A stretch of DNA of 8,556 nucleotides from Collinsella sp. CAG:166 (GCA_000434535.1 FR878571.1:1-8556), one strand, 5' to 3'. Counted from the stretch's first letter, positions 1-6,125 are shown. Notes: generated by a model from the letters alone, not told the origin. A program made the numbers and translations.

Positions 1-1
1 C

Positions 2-1138
2 GGCAAGCTCGCCGATGCCAAGCTCCGCCTGGCCCAGACGAGCGAGCGTCTGCGTTCGCTGAAGGGCCGCGTGCCCGACCTGGAGCATCGCCTGGAGGGC
101 ATCGACCGCCGTATCCGCGGAACACGCCAGGCCTCGCGCTCACTCGAGCTGCTGCGTCTGCGCGTCGATCCCATGCACGAGCGCTATTCGGCCCTGCTGG
201 AGCGCGCGTCGGATTGGGCCGCGCGTCTGCGTGACCAGGCTTCGCTCGAGGAGGCGGACTCGGCCTCGCTTAAGAAGACCATCGAAGACGCCAAGGCCGA
301 GGTTGCTCGTGCCAAGGAGCGGGTTGATGCCGCCACGGCGACGCAAAATGAGTTCAAGGTCTCCCGCGGCAAGCTCGAGGTGCAGGTAGAGGCGGCCATC
401 AAGGCCATTACTGCCGATGGCACCACGGTGCTCGAGGAAGCGCTCGTGCTTCCTGCGCCCACCGACCGCGATGCCGCCGAGCGCGAGCTCAACCAGCTCG
501 TGCGCCAGATCAACAACCTGGGCCCTGTGAACCAGGTTGCCATGGAGGAGTACGAGCAGCTCAAGCGCCGCGCCGATTACATCGAGGAACAGCTGACCGA
601 TCTGGAGAGCGCACGCAAGGCGCTCACCAAGATCACCGTTGCCATCGACCGCAAGATGCGTAAAGCCTTCCTGGTGACCTTTGAGAAGGTCGATGCGAAC
701 TTCCGCGAGATCTTCGCCATGCTGTTCCCGGGCGGCCAGGCACATCTGGAGATGACCGACCCCGAGCATCCGGCCGAGACGGGCATCGAGGTCGTGGCGC
801 AGCCGCGCGGCAAGCGCATCACCAAGATGATGCTCATGTCGGGCGGCGAGAAGAGCCTGACGGCGCTCGCCCTGCTCTTTGCCGTGTATCGCACGCGTAC
901 GGTGCCATTCTATGTGCTGGACGAGGTCGAGGCGGCACTCGACGACGCCAACCTGTCCAAGCTCATCGGCGCGCTCGACGTGTTGCGTTCCGATACGCAG
1001 CTCTTGGTTATCTCGCATCAGCGCCGTACTATGGAGGACGCTGACGTCCTCTACGGCGTCTCGATGCAAGCCGACGGCGTCAGTCGCGTCGTCTCGCAAA
1101 AACTTGATCGCGAAACCGGAAAGGTCGTGAATGCATAA
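2..1138 (+). CDS. smc: Chromosome segregation protein SMC, C-terminal part (5' end outside window)
   Basis: SMC is a dimeric ATPase that works with ScpA and ScpB to organise and segregate the chromosome. The frame is open from base 2, so the gene starts upstream; 378 residues are visible, about the last third of a usual SMC of roughly 1,180. The first 150 or so visible residues are charged, Ala/Glu/Arg-rich coiled coil. Next comes the conserved NNLGPVNQVAMEEYEQL motif (about 515-570) that leads into the C-terminal half of the ABC head. The head shows the signature LMSGGEKS (about 833-856), Walker B with D-loop in FYVLDEVEAALDDAN (908-952), and the switch histidine in VISHQ (1016-1018). The hinge, N-terminal head and Walker A lie outside the window. 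The stop TAA shares its last base with the ATG of ftsY. Family assignment is near certain. Confidence 0.96.
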   Translation, partial: GKLADAKLRLAQTSERLRSLKGRVPDLEHRLEGIDRRIRGTRQASRSLELLRLRVDPMHERYSALLERASDWAARLRDQASLEEADSASLKKTIEDAKAEVARAKERVDAATATQNEFKVSRGKLEVQVEAAIKAITADGTTVLEEALVLPAPTDRDAAERELNQLVRQINNLGPVNQVAMEEYEQLKRRADYIEEQLTDLESARKALTKITVAIDRKMRKAFLVTFEKVDANFREIFAMLFPGGQAHLEMTDPEHPAETGIEVVAQPRGKRITKMMLMSGGEKSLTALALLFAVYRTRTVPFYVLDEVEAALDDANLSKLIGALDVLRSDTQLLVISHQRRTMEDADVLYGVSMQADGVSRVVSQKLDRETGKVVNA

Positions 1139-2055
1139 TGGGATTCTTCGATGCTCTCTCGCGCGGACTTGAACGCAGCCGCGAGGCCCTCAACGAGGTC
1201 TTTTATTTTGGCGGCGAGGTCGACGAGGATTTTTGGGAGGACCTTGAGGACACCCTCGTCATGGGTGACATGGGTGCCGAGGTCGCTATCAAGGTGTCGG
1301 ATGACCTGCGCGATGCCGCGGCCAAGAAGAACCTCAAGACCGCCCAGCAGCTTCGCCGCGCCCTGGCCGAGCAGCTCGAGCAACATTTTGTGCCCGTCGA
1401 GCGCGATCCGTTCTCCGACACGCCGAGCTGCGTGCTGTTTGTGGGCATTAACGGTGCCGGCAAGACCACGACGGTCGGCAAGATCGCGAGCGCCATGGCT
1501 GCCCGCGGCAAGAACGTCGTGATCGGCTCAGCCGACACCTTCCGCGCCGCCGCCATCGAGCAGCTCGATGTGTGGGGCCAGCGCGCCGGCGTCCCTGTCA
1601 TCAAGCGCGACCGCGGCTCCGACCCGGCGAGCGTTTGCTACGACGTGCTCGACGAGGCCGACAAGCGCGGCAGCGACCTGGTGCTTATCGACACCGCCGG
1701 CCGTCTGCACACGAGCCCCGAGCTCATGCGCGAGCTTGCCAAGGTGGTCAACGTGACGCGTAAGCGCGCCGCCAATATGGCCGCCGGCCCCATGCCCGTC
1801 TCGGTCGTCCTCGTAATCGATGCCGCGACAGGCCAAAACGGTCTGAACCAGGCGCTTGAGTTTAACGAGGCGTTGGGTCTAGACGGTATTATCATGACAA
1901 AGCTGGACGGCACGGCTAAGGGCGGCATCGCCATGGCCGTGGCCGATAAGCTCAAGCTCCCGATCCTGCGCATCGGCGTGGGTGAGCAGGTCGATGACCT
2001 GCAGGAGTTCAATGCCAAAGATTTCTGCCGCGCCCTGGTGGGCGAGTCCAATTAA
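1138..2055 (+). CDS. ftsY: Signal recognition particle receptor FtsY
   Basis: FtsY is the membrane-associated SRP receptor GTPase. It docks the Ffh-ribosome-nascent chain complex at the SecYEG translocon. The 305-residue product has an N domain (about 1-95) and a G domain: P-loop GINGAGKTT (103-111), DTFRAAA (133-139), G3 DTAGR (185-189), G4 TKLDG (254-258) and closing GVGE (280-283). It is a short form: the long acidic A domain of E. coli FtsY is missing. The protein begins MGFFDALSRGLERSREAL, which could be the amphipathic membrane-targeting helix seen in compact FtsY proteins. The ATG overlaps the smc stop by one base (TAATG). Only a distant AAAGG lies upstream, which suggests translational coupling. 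The smc-ftsY order is common in Gram-positive bacteria. Confidence 0.97.
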   Translation: MGFFDALSRGLERSREALNEVFYFGGEVDEDFWEDLEDTLVMGDMGAEVAIKVSDDLRDAAAKKNLKTAQQLRRALAEQLEQHFVPVERDPFSDTPSCVLFVGINGAGKTTTVGKIASAMAARGKNVVIGSADTFRAAAIEQLDVWGQRAGVPVIKRDRGSDPASVCYDVLDEADKRGSDLVLIDTAGRLHTSPELMRELAKVVNVTRKRAANMAAGPMPVSVVLVIDAATGQNGLNQALEFNEALGLDGIIMTKLDGTAKGGIAMAVADKLKLPILRIGVGEQVDDLQEFNAKDFCRALVGESN

Positions 2056-2059
2056 GGAG
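2054..2059 (+). promoter_or_regulatory. Shine-Dalgarno of ffh, overlapping the ftsY stop codon
   Basis: AAGGAG uses the last two bases of the ftsY TAA and lies six bases before the GTG start of ffh. This fixes the ffh start and implies that ribosomes ending ftsY help to start ffh. Confidence 0.8.
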
Positions 2060-2065
2060 TGACTA

Positions 2066-3541
2066 GTGTTTGATTCTCTGAGCGATCGCCTCAACGACAC
2101 ATTTGACCGCCTGCGCGGCAAGGGTAAACTGACCGAGGCCGATATCACCTCGGCCATGCGCGACATTCGCATGGCGCTGCTCGAGGCCGACGTCAACTTC
2201 AAGGTCGTCAAGGAGTTCGTCGCCAAGACCAAGGAGCGCTGCATGACCGCCGAGGTCATGGAGTCACTGTCGCCGGCGCAAAACGTCGTCAAGATCGTGC
2301 TCGACGAGCTCACCGAGATGCTTGGCTCCACCGAGAGCAAGCTCGTTTTTAGCAACCGCATTCCCAATGTCATCATGCTCGTGGGCCTGCAGGGCTCCGG
2401 TAAGACCACGGCAGCCGTAAAGCTGGCCTACCTTCTCAAGAAGCAGGGCCGCTCGCCGCTGCTCGCCGCGTGCGACGTCTACCGTCCCGCCGCTGCCGAC
2501 CAGCTGGCCACGCTCGGTGGAGAGATCGGCGTGCCGGTCTTCCGCGGTGACGGCGAGCATCCGGTCGATATCGCCAAGGGCGCCATCCAGGAGGCCGTCG
2601 ACCACCTGCGCGACGTGGTCATCGTCGATACCGCCGGCCGCCTGCAGATCGACGAGCAGATGATGCAGGAGGCCGTGGATATCAAGAAGGCCGTCAAGCC
2701 CGATCAGGTGCTGATGGTCGTCGATGCCATGACCGGCCAGGATATCGTCAACGTCGTCTCGACCTTCGCCGAGCGCACCGACTTTGACGGCGTGATCATC
2801 TCCAAGCTCGACGGCGACGCCCGTGGCGGCGGCGCGCTTTCCGTGCGCCAGGTGACCGGCAAGCCCATCAAGTTCGTGAGCATGGGCGAGAAGCCCGATT
2901 CGCTGGAGCCGTTCTACCCCGACCGTATGGCCAAGCGCATCTTAGGCATGGGCGACGTCGTCGGCATCATTGAGAAGGCTCAGGAGGCAGCCGATGCCGA
3001 GCAGCTTGAGGCTGCCGAGCGCATGCTGCGCGAGGGCTTTACCATGAACGACATGCTCGACCAGATGAAGGCCGTCAAGAAGATGGGCGGCATGAAGGGC
3101 ATTCTGGGTATGCTCCCCGGTGGCCAACGCGCGCTCAACCAGATGGGCGGCAACCTGGACGAGGGCATCTTTGACAAGAACGAGGCCATCATCATGTCGA
3201 TGACCAAGGAGGAGCGCCTGCGTCCCTCCATCATCAATGGCCAGCGTCGCGCCCGTATCGCCAAGGGCGCCGGCGTGACCCCCACCGAGGTGAATAGCCT
3301 TATGAAGCAGTGGGGTGAGATGAACAAGATGATGGGCCGCATGCGCACGATGGCCAATCAGGCGCAAGCCGGCGGCAAGAAGGGCAAAAAGGGCAAGAAG
3401 GGCAAAAAGATGCGCATGCCCAATATTCCCGGTCTGGATGCCATGGGTCTGGGCGGCATGGGCGGCCTGGGAACGGGCGGTCCTAAGTCCGATATGGACC
3501 TGCTGCGCCAGATGGAAGCTCAGATGCGCAATAAGAAGTAA
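2066..3541 (+). CDS. ffh: Signal recognition particle protein Ffh
   Basis: Ffh (SRP54) binds signal sequences and the SRP RNA, and pairs with FtsY in a twinned GTPase complex that delivers membrane and secreted proteins to SecYEG. The start is GTG, chosen for the AAGGAG six bases upstream. The 491 residues contain an N domain (1-95), a G domain with GLQGSGKTT (107-115), DTAGR (188-192) and SKLDG (246-250), and a methionine-rich M domain from about 300. The M domain has the finger loop GGMKGILGMLPGG (341-353) and the SRP-RNA-binding helix RRARIAKGAG (394-403). The end is unusual: a basic run KKGKKGKKGKK (438-448) followed by a Gly/Met-rich stretch, so the protein is longer than the typical Ffh of about 450. 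It is the last gene of the smc-ftsY-ffh operon and is followed by a strong hairpin. Confidence 0.97.
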   Translation: MFDSLSDRLNDTFDRLRGKGKLTEADITSAMRDIRMALLEADVNFKVVKEFVAKTKERCMTAEVMESLSPAQNVVKIVLDELTEMLGSTESKLVFSNRIPNVIMLVGLQGSGKTTAAVKLAYLLKKQGRSPLLAACDVYRPAAADQLATLGGEIGVPVFRGDGEHPVDIAKGAIQEAVDHLRDVVIVDTAGRLQIDEQMMQEAVDIKKAVKPDQVLMVVDAMTGQDIVNVVSTFAERTDFDGVIISKLDGDARGGGALSVRQVTGKPIKFVSMGEKPDSLEPFYPDRMAKRILGMGDVVGIIEKAQEAADAEQLEAAERMLREGFTMNDMLDQMKAVKKMGGMKGILGMLPGGQRALNQMGGNLDEGIFDKNEAIIMSMTKEERLRPSIINGQRRARIAKGAGVTPTEVNSLMKQWGEMNKMMGRMRTMANQAQAGGKKGKKGKKGKKMRMPNIPGLDAMGLGGMGGLGTGGPKSDMDLLRQMEAQMRNKK

Positions 3542-3559
3542 CGGCTTGATTGAGTCGAC

Positions 3560-3605
3560 AACGGCGAAGGCCGCCTGGATGGTACTCCAGGCGGCCTTCG
3601 CCGTT
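3560..3605. terminator. Long perfect hairpin between convergent genes, likely bidirectional terminator
   Basis: Twenty bases (3560-3579) pair perfectly with 3586-3605 around a six-base loop (TGGTAC). The stem is GC-rich. It starts 18 bases after the ffh stop and lies about 53 bases beyond the stop of the minus-strand gene. T-richness is short on both sides (TTTGTT on +, TTGT on -), so it is not a textbook U-tract. The position between converging genes still supports termination in both directions. Confidence 0.8.
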
Positions 3606-3658
3606 TGTTCGCAGGTTGTCACACACGTGGAAGCGTGCTTGCGCCAGGGCACGTGCCG

Positions 3659-4087
3659 CTAGTGGCAGCCGCAGCTCTCGTGCCTGTCGTGGTCGTGATG
3701 GCCGTGGCAGCCGCAGGACTCGCCGTGCTCATGGGCGTGCTCGTGGTCGTGGCCATGGCAGTCGCAGGTGGCCTCGCCGGTCTGTGCGAGCCTGCCGGCA
3801 ATGAGGGCCTCGACGCAGGCGTCGCAGCTGCCCTGGGCGCCCGCATAGACCGTGATGCCGGCTTGGGTGAGCGCGTTGATGGCACCGCCGCCGATGCCGC
3901 CGCAGATGAGCGTGTCGACGCCACCGTTGGCGAGCAGGCCCGCCAAGGCGCCGTGGCCGGTGCCACCGGTGCCCACGACCTGCTCGTTGAGCACCTTGCC
4001 ATCCTGGATGTCGTAGATCTTGAACTGTTCGCTGCGGCCAAAGTGCATAAAGATGTTGCCGTTGTCGTACGTCGTTGCCACCCTCAT
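3659..4087 (-). CDS. Possible internal translation product: NifX-like domain with Cys/His tail alone (142 aa)
   Basis: Inside the fusion gene, an in-frame ATG at 4087-4085 falls exactly where the NifX/NifB-type domain begins (MRVATTYDNG). It is preceded by AAAGGAGGT seven bases upstream, the best Shine-Dalgarno in the window. In the long product the same bases encode the linker residues PKEVGT. Ribosomes could start here and make a 142-residue protein without the DNA-binding domain. Alternatively the site is a leftover from two formerly separate genes. Proteomics or ribosome profiling would decide; from sequence alone this is a strong possibility, not a proven product. Confidence 0.5.
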   Translation of the reverse strand: MRVATTYDNGNIFMHFGRSEQFKIYDIQDGKVLNEQVVGTGGTGHGALAGLLANGGVDTLICGGIGGGAINALTQAGITVYAGAQGSCDACVEALIAGRLAQTGEATCDCHGHDHEHAHEHGESCGCHGHHDHDRHESCGCH

Positions 4088-4423
4088 GGTGCCGACCTCC
4101 TTTGGTGGCCATGCGGCCGTCGTTGTGGTGATGGGGGAGTATGCGATATTGCCGCCCTCGATACTGAGCGCCCGCCCGTTGACCAGCGCGTTTGCCACCT
4201 TGCGATGCGCGCGGCTGCAGATTGACGCCACGGTGGCACGAGCGATACCCATGTGCTGGGCGACGGTCTGCTGATTGAGGCCTTCCAGGTCACACAGCCG
4301 CAGGACTTCGAGCTCGTCGACCGTCATCTCGATGGCGTCTCCGCTGGCAAGGCCGTCGGGGGTAAAGCCGCGATATTCGGGGATGATCCCAACGCGGCGT
4401 AATTTTTCTCGTCTTCCCGCCAT
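3659..4423 (-). CDS. DUF134 (UPF0251) helix-turn-helix and NifX/NifB-type cofactor-binding fusion protein with Cys/His-rich tail
   Basis: Residues 1-91 match the DUF134/UPF0251 family of putative DNA-binding proteins. They show RRVGIIPEYRGFTPDG at 9-24, a sigma-region-4-like helix-turn-helix around 51-72, and the family's ending VNGRALSIEGG (81-91). A linker (92-112) leads to a NifX/NifB/NafY-type domain (113-212) starting MRVATTYDNG, with HFGRSEQF at 127-134, a glycine-rich GGIGGG at 175-180 and CDAC at 200-203. The tail (220-254) is almost all Cys, His, Asp, Glu and Gly, with ESCGCH at 235-240 and again at the very end. The ATG at 4423 was chosen because GGAGAG lies just upstream; the frame stays open to 4591, but that would include the promoter. 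Cofactor-binding domains of this kind carry Fe-Mo or Fe-S clusters in nitrogenase assembly, but no other nif gene is present. A cluster- or metal-sensing regulator is inferred, not shown. Domain calls are confident; function is unknown. Confidence 0.85.
   Translation of the reverse strand: MAGRREKLRRVGIIPEYRGFTPDGLASGDAIEMTVDELEVLRLCDLEGLNQQTVAQHMGIARATVASICSRAHRKVANALVNGRALSIEGGNIAYSPITTTTAAWPPKEVGTMRVATTYDNGNIFMHFGRSEQFKIYDIQDGKVLNEQVVGTGGTGHGALAGLLANGGVDTLICGGIGGGAINALTQAGITVYAGAQGSCDACVEALIAGRLAQTGEATCDCHGHDHEHAHEHGESCGCHGHHDHDRHESCGCH
4095..4103 (-). promoter_or_regulatory. Internal Shine-Dalgarno at the domain junction
   Basis: On the minus strand it reads AAAGGAGGT, nearly the full anti-Shine-Dalgarno complement, with a seven-base spacer to the in-frame ATG at 4087. 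It is stronger than the GGAGAG that serves the full-length start at 4423. Confidence 0.65.
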
Positions 4424-4436
4424 ACACTCTCCAAAT

Positions 4437-4450
4437 CTGACATATGTCAG
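4437..4450. promoter_or_regulatory. Palindromic operator candidate, copy 1 (CTGACATATGTCAG)
   Basis: A perfect 14-bp palindrome just upstream of the Shine-Dalgarno of the DUF134-NifX gene. It lies at the expected transcription start of the candidate promoter, where a bound repressor would block initiation. A near-identical copy lies 53 bp away. The regulator is not identified; the neighbouring helix-turn-helix protein is the obvious candidate. Confidence 0.65.
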
Positions 4451-4454
4451 TAAT

Positions 4455-4482
4455 AGGATAGCGCGGCAGCGGAACCGTGCAA
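4455..4482 (-). promoter_or_regulatory. Candidate promoter of the DUF134-NifX gene
   Basis: On the minus strand TTGCAC (4482-4477) and TATCCT (4460-4455) are 16 bases apart. They match the -35 consensus at three positions and the -10 at four, so this is a moderate sigma-70-type promoter. Position supports it: it lies between the two palindromes, about 30 bases from the start codon. Confidence 0.45.
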
Positions 4483-4489
4483 GGCATTT

Positions 4490-4503
4490 CTGGCATATGT
4501 CAG
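4490..4503. promoter_or_regulatory. Palindromic operator candidate, copy 2 (CTGGCATATGTCAG)
   Basis: It differs from copy 1 at one base (G for A at position 4), so its palindrome has one mismatch. It ends about seven bases upstream of the candidate -35. Centre-to-centre spacing to copy 1 is 53 bp, close to five turns of B-DNA, which would put the two sites on the same face of the helix. Confidence 0.6.
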
Positions 4504-4599
4504 AAAAAGGCAAAGGTGTTCCGCTTGTGCATGCGGGCCGTGCTGCCGTGCATTGCGTGTGCCCGTCCAAGTGTCCAATCCGACACTGCACGCCTGGGC

Positions 4600-4605
4600 T
4601 ACAAT
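4600..4605 (+). promoter_or_regulatory. Candidate -10 element for thyA-folA (TACAAT)
   Basis: TACAAT matches five of six bases of the -10 consensus and lies 34 bases before the thyA start, in a locally AT-rich patch. No convincing -35 is present at 16-18 bp; the nearest resemblance (CCGACA at 4580-4585) is only 14 bp away. The rest of the divergent gap (4504-4599) shows nothing else I can support. Confidence 0.4.
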
Positions 4606-4639
4606 AAAAATCGCTTATAGGCGACTGACAGGAGGGTCA

Positions 4640-5488
4640 ATGAGCAAGGCTGATCAACAGTTTGTATCCATGTGCCGCGATATTCTGGACCATGGCACCA
4701 CCACCGAGGGGCAAAAGGTCCGTCCGGTGTGGGAGGATGGCACCCCTGCCTATACCATTAAAAACTTTGGCGTTACGGCACGCTACGACCTGCGCGAGGA
4801 GTTCCCCGCGCTTACCCTGCGCCGCACGGCGCTTAAGTCTGCGATGGACGAGATCCTGTGGATCTATCAAAAGAAGTCCAATAACGTTCATGACCTCAAC
4901 AGCCATATTTGGGACGAGTGGGCCGACGAGACCGGCTCCATCGGCAAGGCCTACGGGTACCAGATTGGCCAGAAGAGCCATTATGCCGAGGGCGACTTTG
5001 ACCAGATGGACCGCGTGCTGTACGACCTTAAGAACACGCCGTACAGCCGCCGCATCATGACCAACACCTACGTGTTTAGCGACCTGTCCGAGATGCACCT
5101 TTATCCGTGCGCCTACAGCGTGACCTATAACGTGACGCAGCGCCCGCAGGACGATAAGCCCACACTCAACATGATTCTCAACCAGCGCAGTCAGGACATT
5201 TTGGCCGCGAACAACTGGAATGTGTGCCAGTACGCCATTTTGCTGATGATGGTTGCGCAGTCGGTCGATATGATTCCCGGCGAGCTGCTGCACGTGATTG
5301 CCGATGCCCACATTTACGACCGTCATGTCGATATCGTCCGTGAACTTATCGAGCGTCCGCAGTTTGCGGCGCCTAAGGTAACGCTTAACCCCGATGTGCA
5401 CGATTTCTATGCGTTTACGACCGACGACCTGATTGTGGAGGGCTACGAGCACGGCCCGCAGGTCAAGAACATTCCCATTGCGGTGTAG
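4640..5488 (+). CDS. thyA: Thymidylate synthase ThyA
   Basis: ThyA converts dUMP and 5,10-methylene-tetrahydrofolate to dTMP and dihydrofolate in the cytosol. The ATG at 4640 has AGGAGG four bases upstream; the frame is open back to 4553 but without a ribosome site and across the promoter. The product is 282 residues. Visible motifs are VRPVWEDGTPAYT (27-39), the folate and nucleotide region WIYQKKSNNVHDLNSHIWDEW (74-94), IGKAYGYQIG (101-110), the active-site PC at 156-157 (Cys157 the likely nucleophile), the phosphate-binding NQRSQD (181-186), NNWNVCQYA (191-199) and AHIYDRH (223-229). The active site reads PCAYS rather than the PCH of E. coli, and the N-terminal part resembles the B. subtilis/phage-type ThyA branch from memory. 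It is coupled to folA, which recycles its folate product. Confidence 0.96.
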   Translation: MSKADQQFVSMCRDILDHGTTTEGQKVRPVWEDGTPAYTIKNFGVTARYDLREEFPALTLRRTALKSAMDEILWIYQKKSNNVHDLNSHIWDEWADETGSIGKAYGYQIGQKSHYAEGDFDQMDRVLYDLKNTPYSRRIMTNTYVFSDLSEMHLYPCAYSVTYNVTQRPQDDKPTLNMILNQRSQDILAANNWNVCQYAILLMMVAQSVDMIPGELLHVIADAHIYDRHVDIVRELIERPQFAAPKVTLNPDVHDFYAFTTDDLIVEGYEHGPQVKNIPIAV

Positions 5489-5492
5489 GTGG
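5487..5492 (+). promoter_or_regulatory. Shine-Dalgarno of folA overlapping the thyA stop
   Basis: AGGTGG shares bases with the thyA TAG and lies five bases before the ATG at 5498. This favours the ATG over the in-frame GTG codons at 5489 and 5492, which have no ribosome site at usable spacing. Confidence 0.6.
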
Positions 5493-5497
5493 TGCTC

Positions 5498-6016
5498 ATG
5501 ACGTGTAAGCTATCTGCTATCGTTGCCGTGTGTGACGATTGGGGCATTGGTTGCGAGGGCGACATGGTGGTGTCCAATCGCGCCGACATGCGCCATTTTG
5601 TGGCCTGCACCAAGGGCTGCCCGGTCATCATGGGGCGAAAGACGCTGCTGAGTTTTCCCGGCGGGCGTCCGCTCAAGAACCGTCGCAATATCGTGCTTAC
5701 CCGCGACGAGGGCTTTGCTTCCGAGGGCGTCGACGTGGTGCATAGCATCGACGAGGCGCTCGCCGCGGTTGCTGATGAGCCCGTTGCCTGGGTGCTTGGT
5801 GGCGGCGAGGTCTATCGGCAGTTTTTGCCGTACTGCGTGGAGGCTGAGGTCACGCACAACCATTGCACCCATGCCGTGGACACGTACTTTCCCGACTTGG
5901 ACGCCGATCCCGCGTGGGAGATTGCGCGGCGTGGCGGTGTTGCCACGATTGCCTCGGGCGAGGGCGACGAGGGTGTCGATTATGAGTTCGTGACGTATCG
6001 TCGCGTTGAGGCGTAA
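5498..6016 (+). CDS. folA: Dihydrofolate reductase
   Basis: FolA reduces dihydrofolate to tetrahydrofolate with NADPH, restoring the cofactor that ThyA oxidises. The ATG was chosen for the AGGTGG five bases upstream, giving 172 residues. Motifs: N-terminal strand LSAIVAVCDDWGIG (5-18), the acid in RADMRHF (Asp30, equivalent to E. coli Asp27), PVIMGRKT (42-49) for NADPH, NRRNIVLTR (61-69), WVLGGGEVYRQFLP (98-111) and the conserved Thr in EVTH (Thr119). The E. coli PW before the active-site helix reads VV (24-25) here, so the Trp22 position is not conserved, as in a number of other bacterial enzymes. It starts nine bases after thyA and almost certainly shares its mRNA. Confidence 0.95.
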   Translation: MTCKLSAIVAVCDDWGIGCEGDMVVSNRADMRHFVACTKGCPVIMGRKTLLSFPGGRPLKNRRNIVLTRDEGFASEGVDVVHSIDEALAAVADEPVAWVLGGGEVYRQFLPYCVEAEVTHNHCTHAVDTYFPDLDADPAWEIARRGGVATIASGEGDEGVDYEFVTYRRVEA

Positions 6017-6125
6017 ATCGCCTGGCGTGAACGGTATTATCGGGTTGATTGAATGTATGGGGCGGCGCTTAGCGTCGCCTCGTTTGGTATAGATGTGCTG
6101 TAAAGAAAGGAGCGGGCAGGCTGCT
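6017..6125. other. Non-coding gap with weak terminator and possible promoter
   Basis: The gap between folA and the methyltransferase gene holds a TATTAT (6035-6040) that fits a -10 but has no good -35, a short GC hairpin at 6061-6079, a second -10-like TATAGA (6088-6093), and the ribosome site AAAGGAG (6106-6112). It is unclear whether the methyltransferase has its own promoter or is read through from thyA-folA. Confidence 0.4.
6061..6079 (+). terminator. Short GC-rich hairpin after folA
   Basis: GGCGGCGC pairs with GCGTCGCC around a three-base TTA loop: eight pairs, one a G-U wobble. It is followed by TCGTTTGGT, a poor U-tract. It may be a weak or attenuating terminator of the thyA-folA mRNA. 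Confidence 0.4.

Noticed and set aside
140..1099. Minus-strand frame of 319 codons opposite smc
   Set aside because: The plus strand shows unmistakable SMC head motifs; the opposite frame is an antisense shadow of GC-rich coding sequence.
3659..4087. Nitrogen fixation locus
   Set aside because: The NifX-like domain alone is not evidence of nitrogenase; no nifHDK, nifB radical-SAM or nifE/N gene is present.
3605..4225. Long plus-strand open frame opposite the DUF134-NifX gene
   Set aside because: It is an antisense shadow: Ala/Val/Gly-rich from high GC, with no ribosome site or recognisable domain, while the minus-strand frame matches two known families.
4424..4591. N-terminal extension of the DUF134-NifX frame to an ATG at 4591
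   Set aside because: The extra 56 residues match nothing, cross both palindromes and the candidate promoter, and have no ribosome site; GGAGAG fixes the ATG at 4423.
4611..4624. Small hairpin TCGC/GCGA before the thyA ribosome site as a possible riboswitch or attenuator
   Set aside because: Only four base pairs with no wider conserved structure; it does not resemble a tetrahydrofolate riboswitch.
4553..4639. Upstream start for thyA at 4553
   Set aside because: The extension runs through the candidate -10 and lacks a ribosome site; AGGAGG precedes the ATG at 4640, where the family's usual N-terminus begins.
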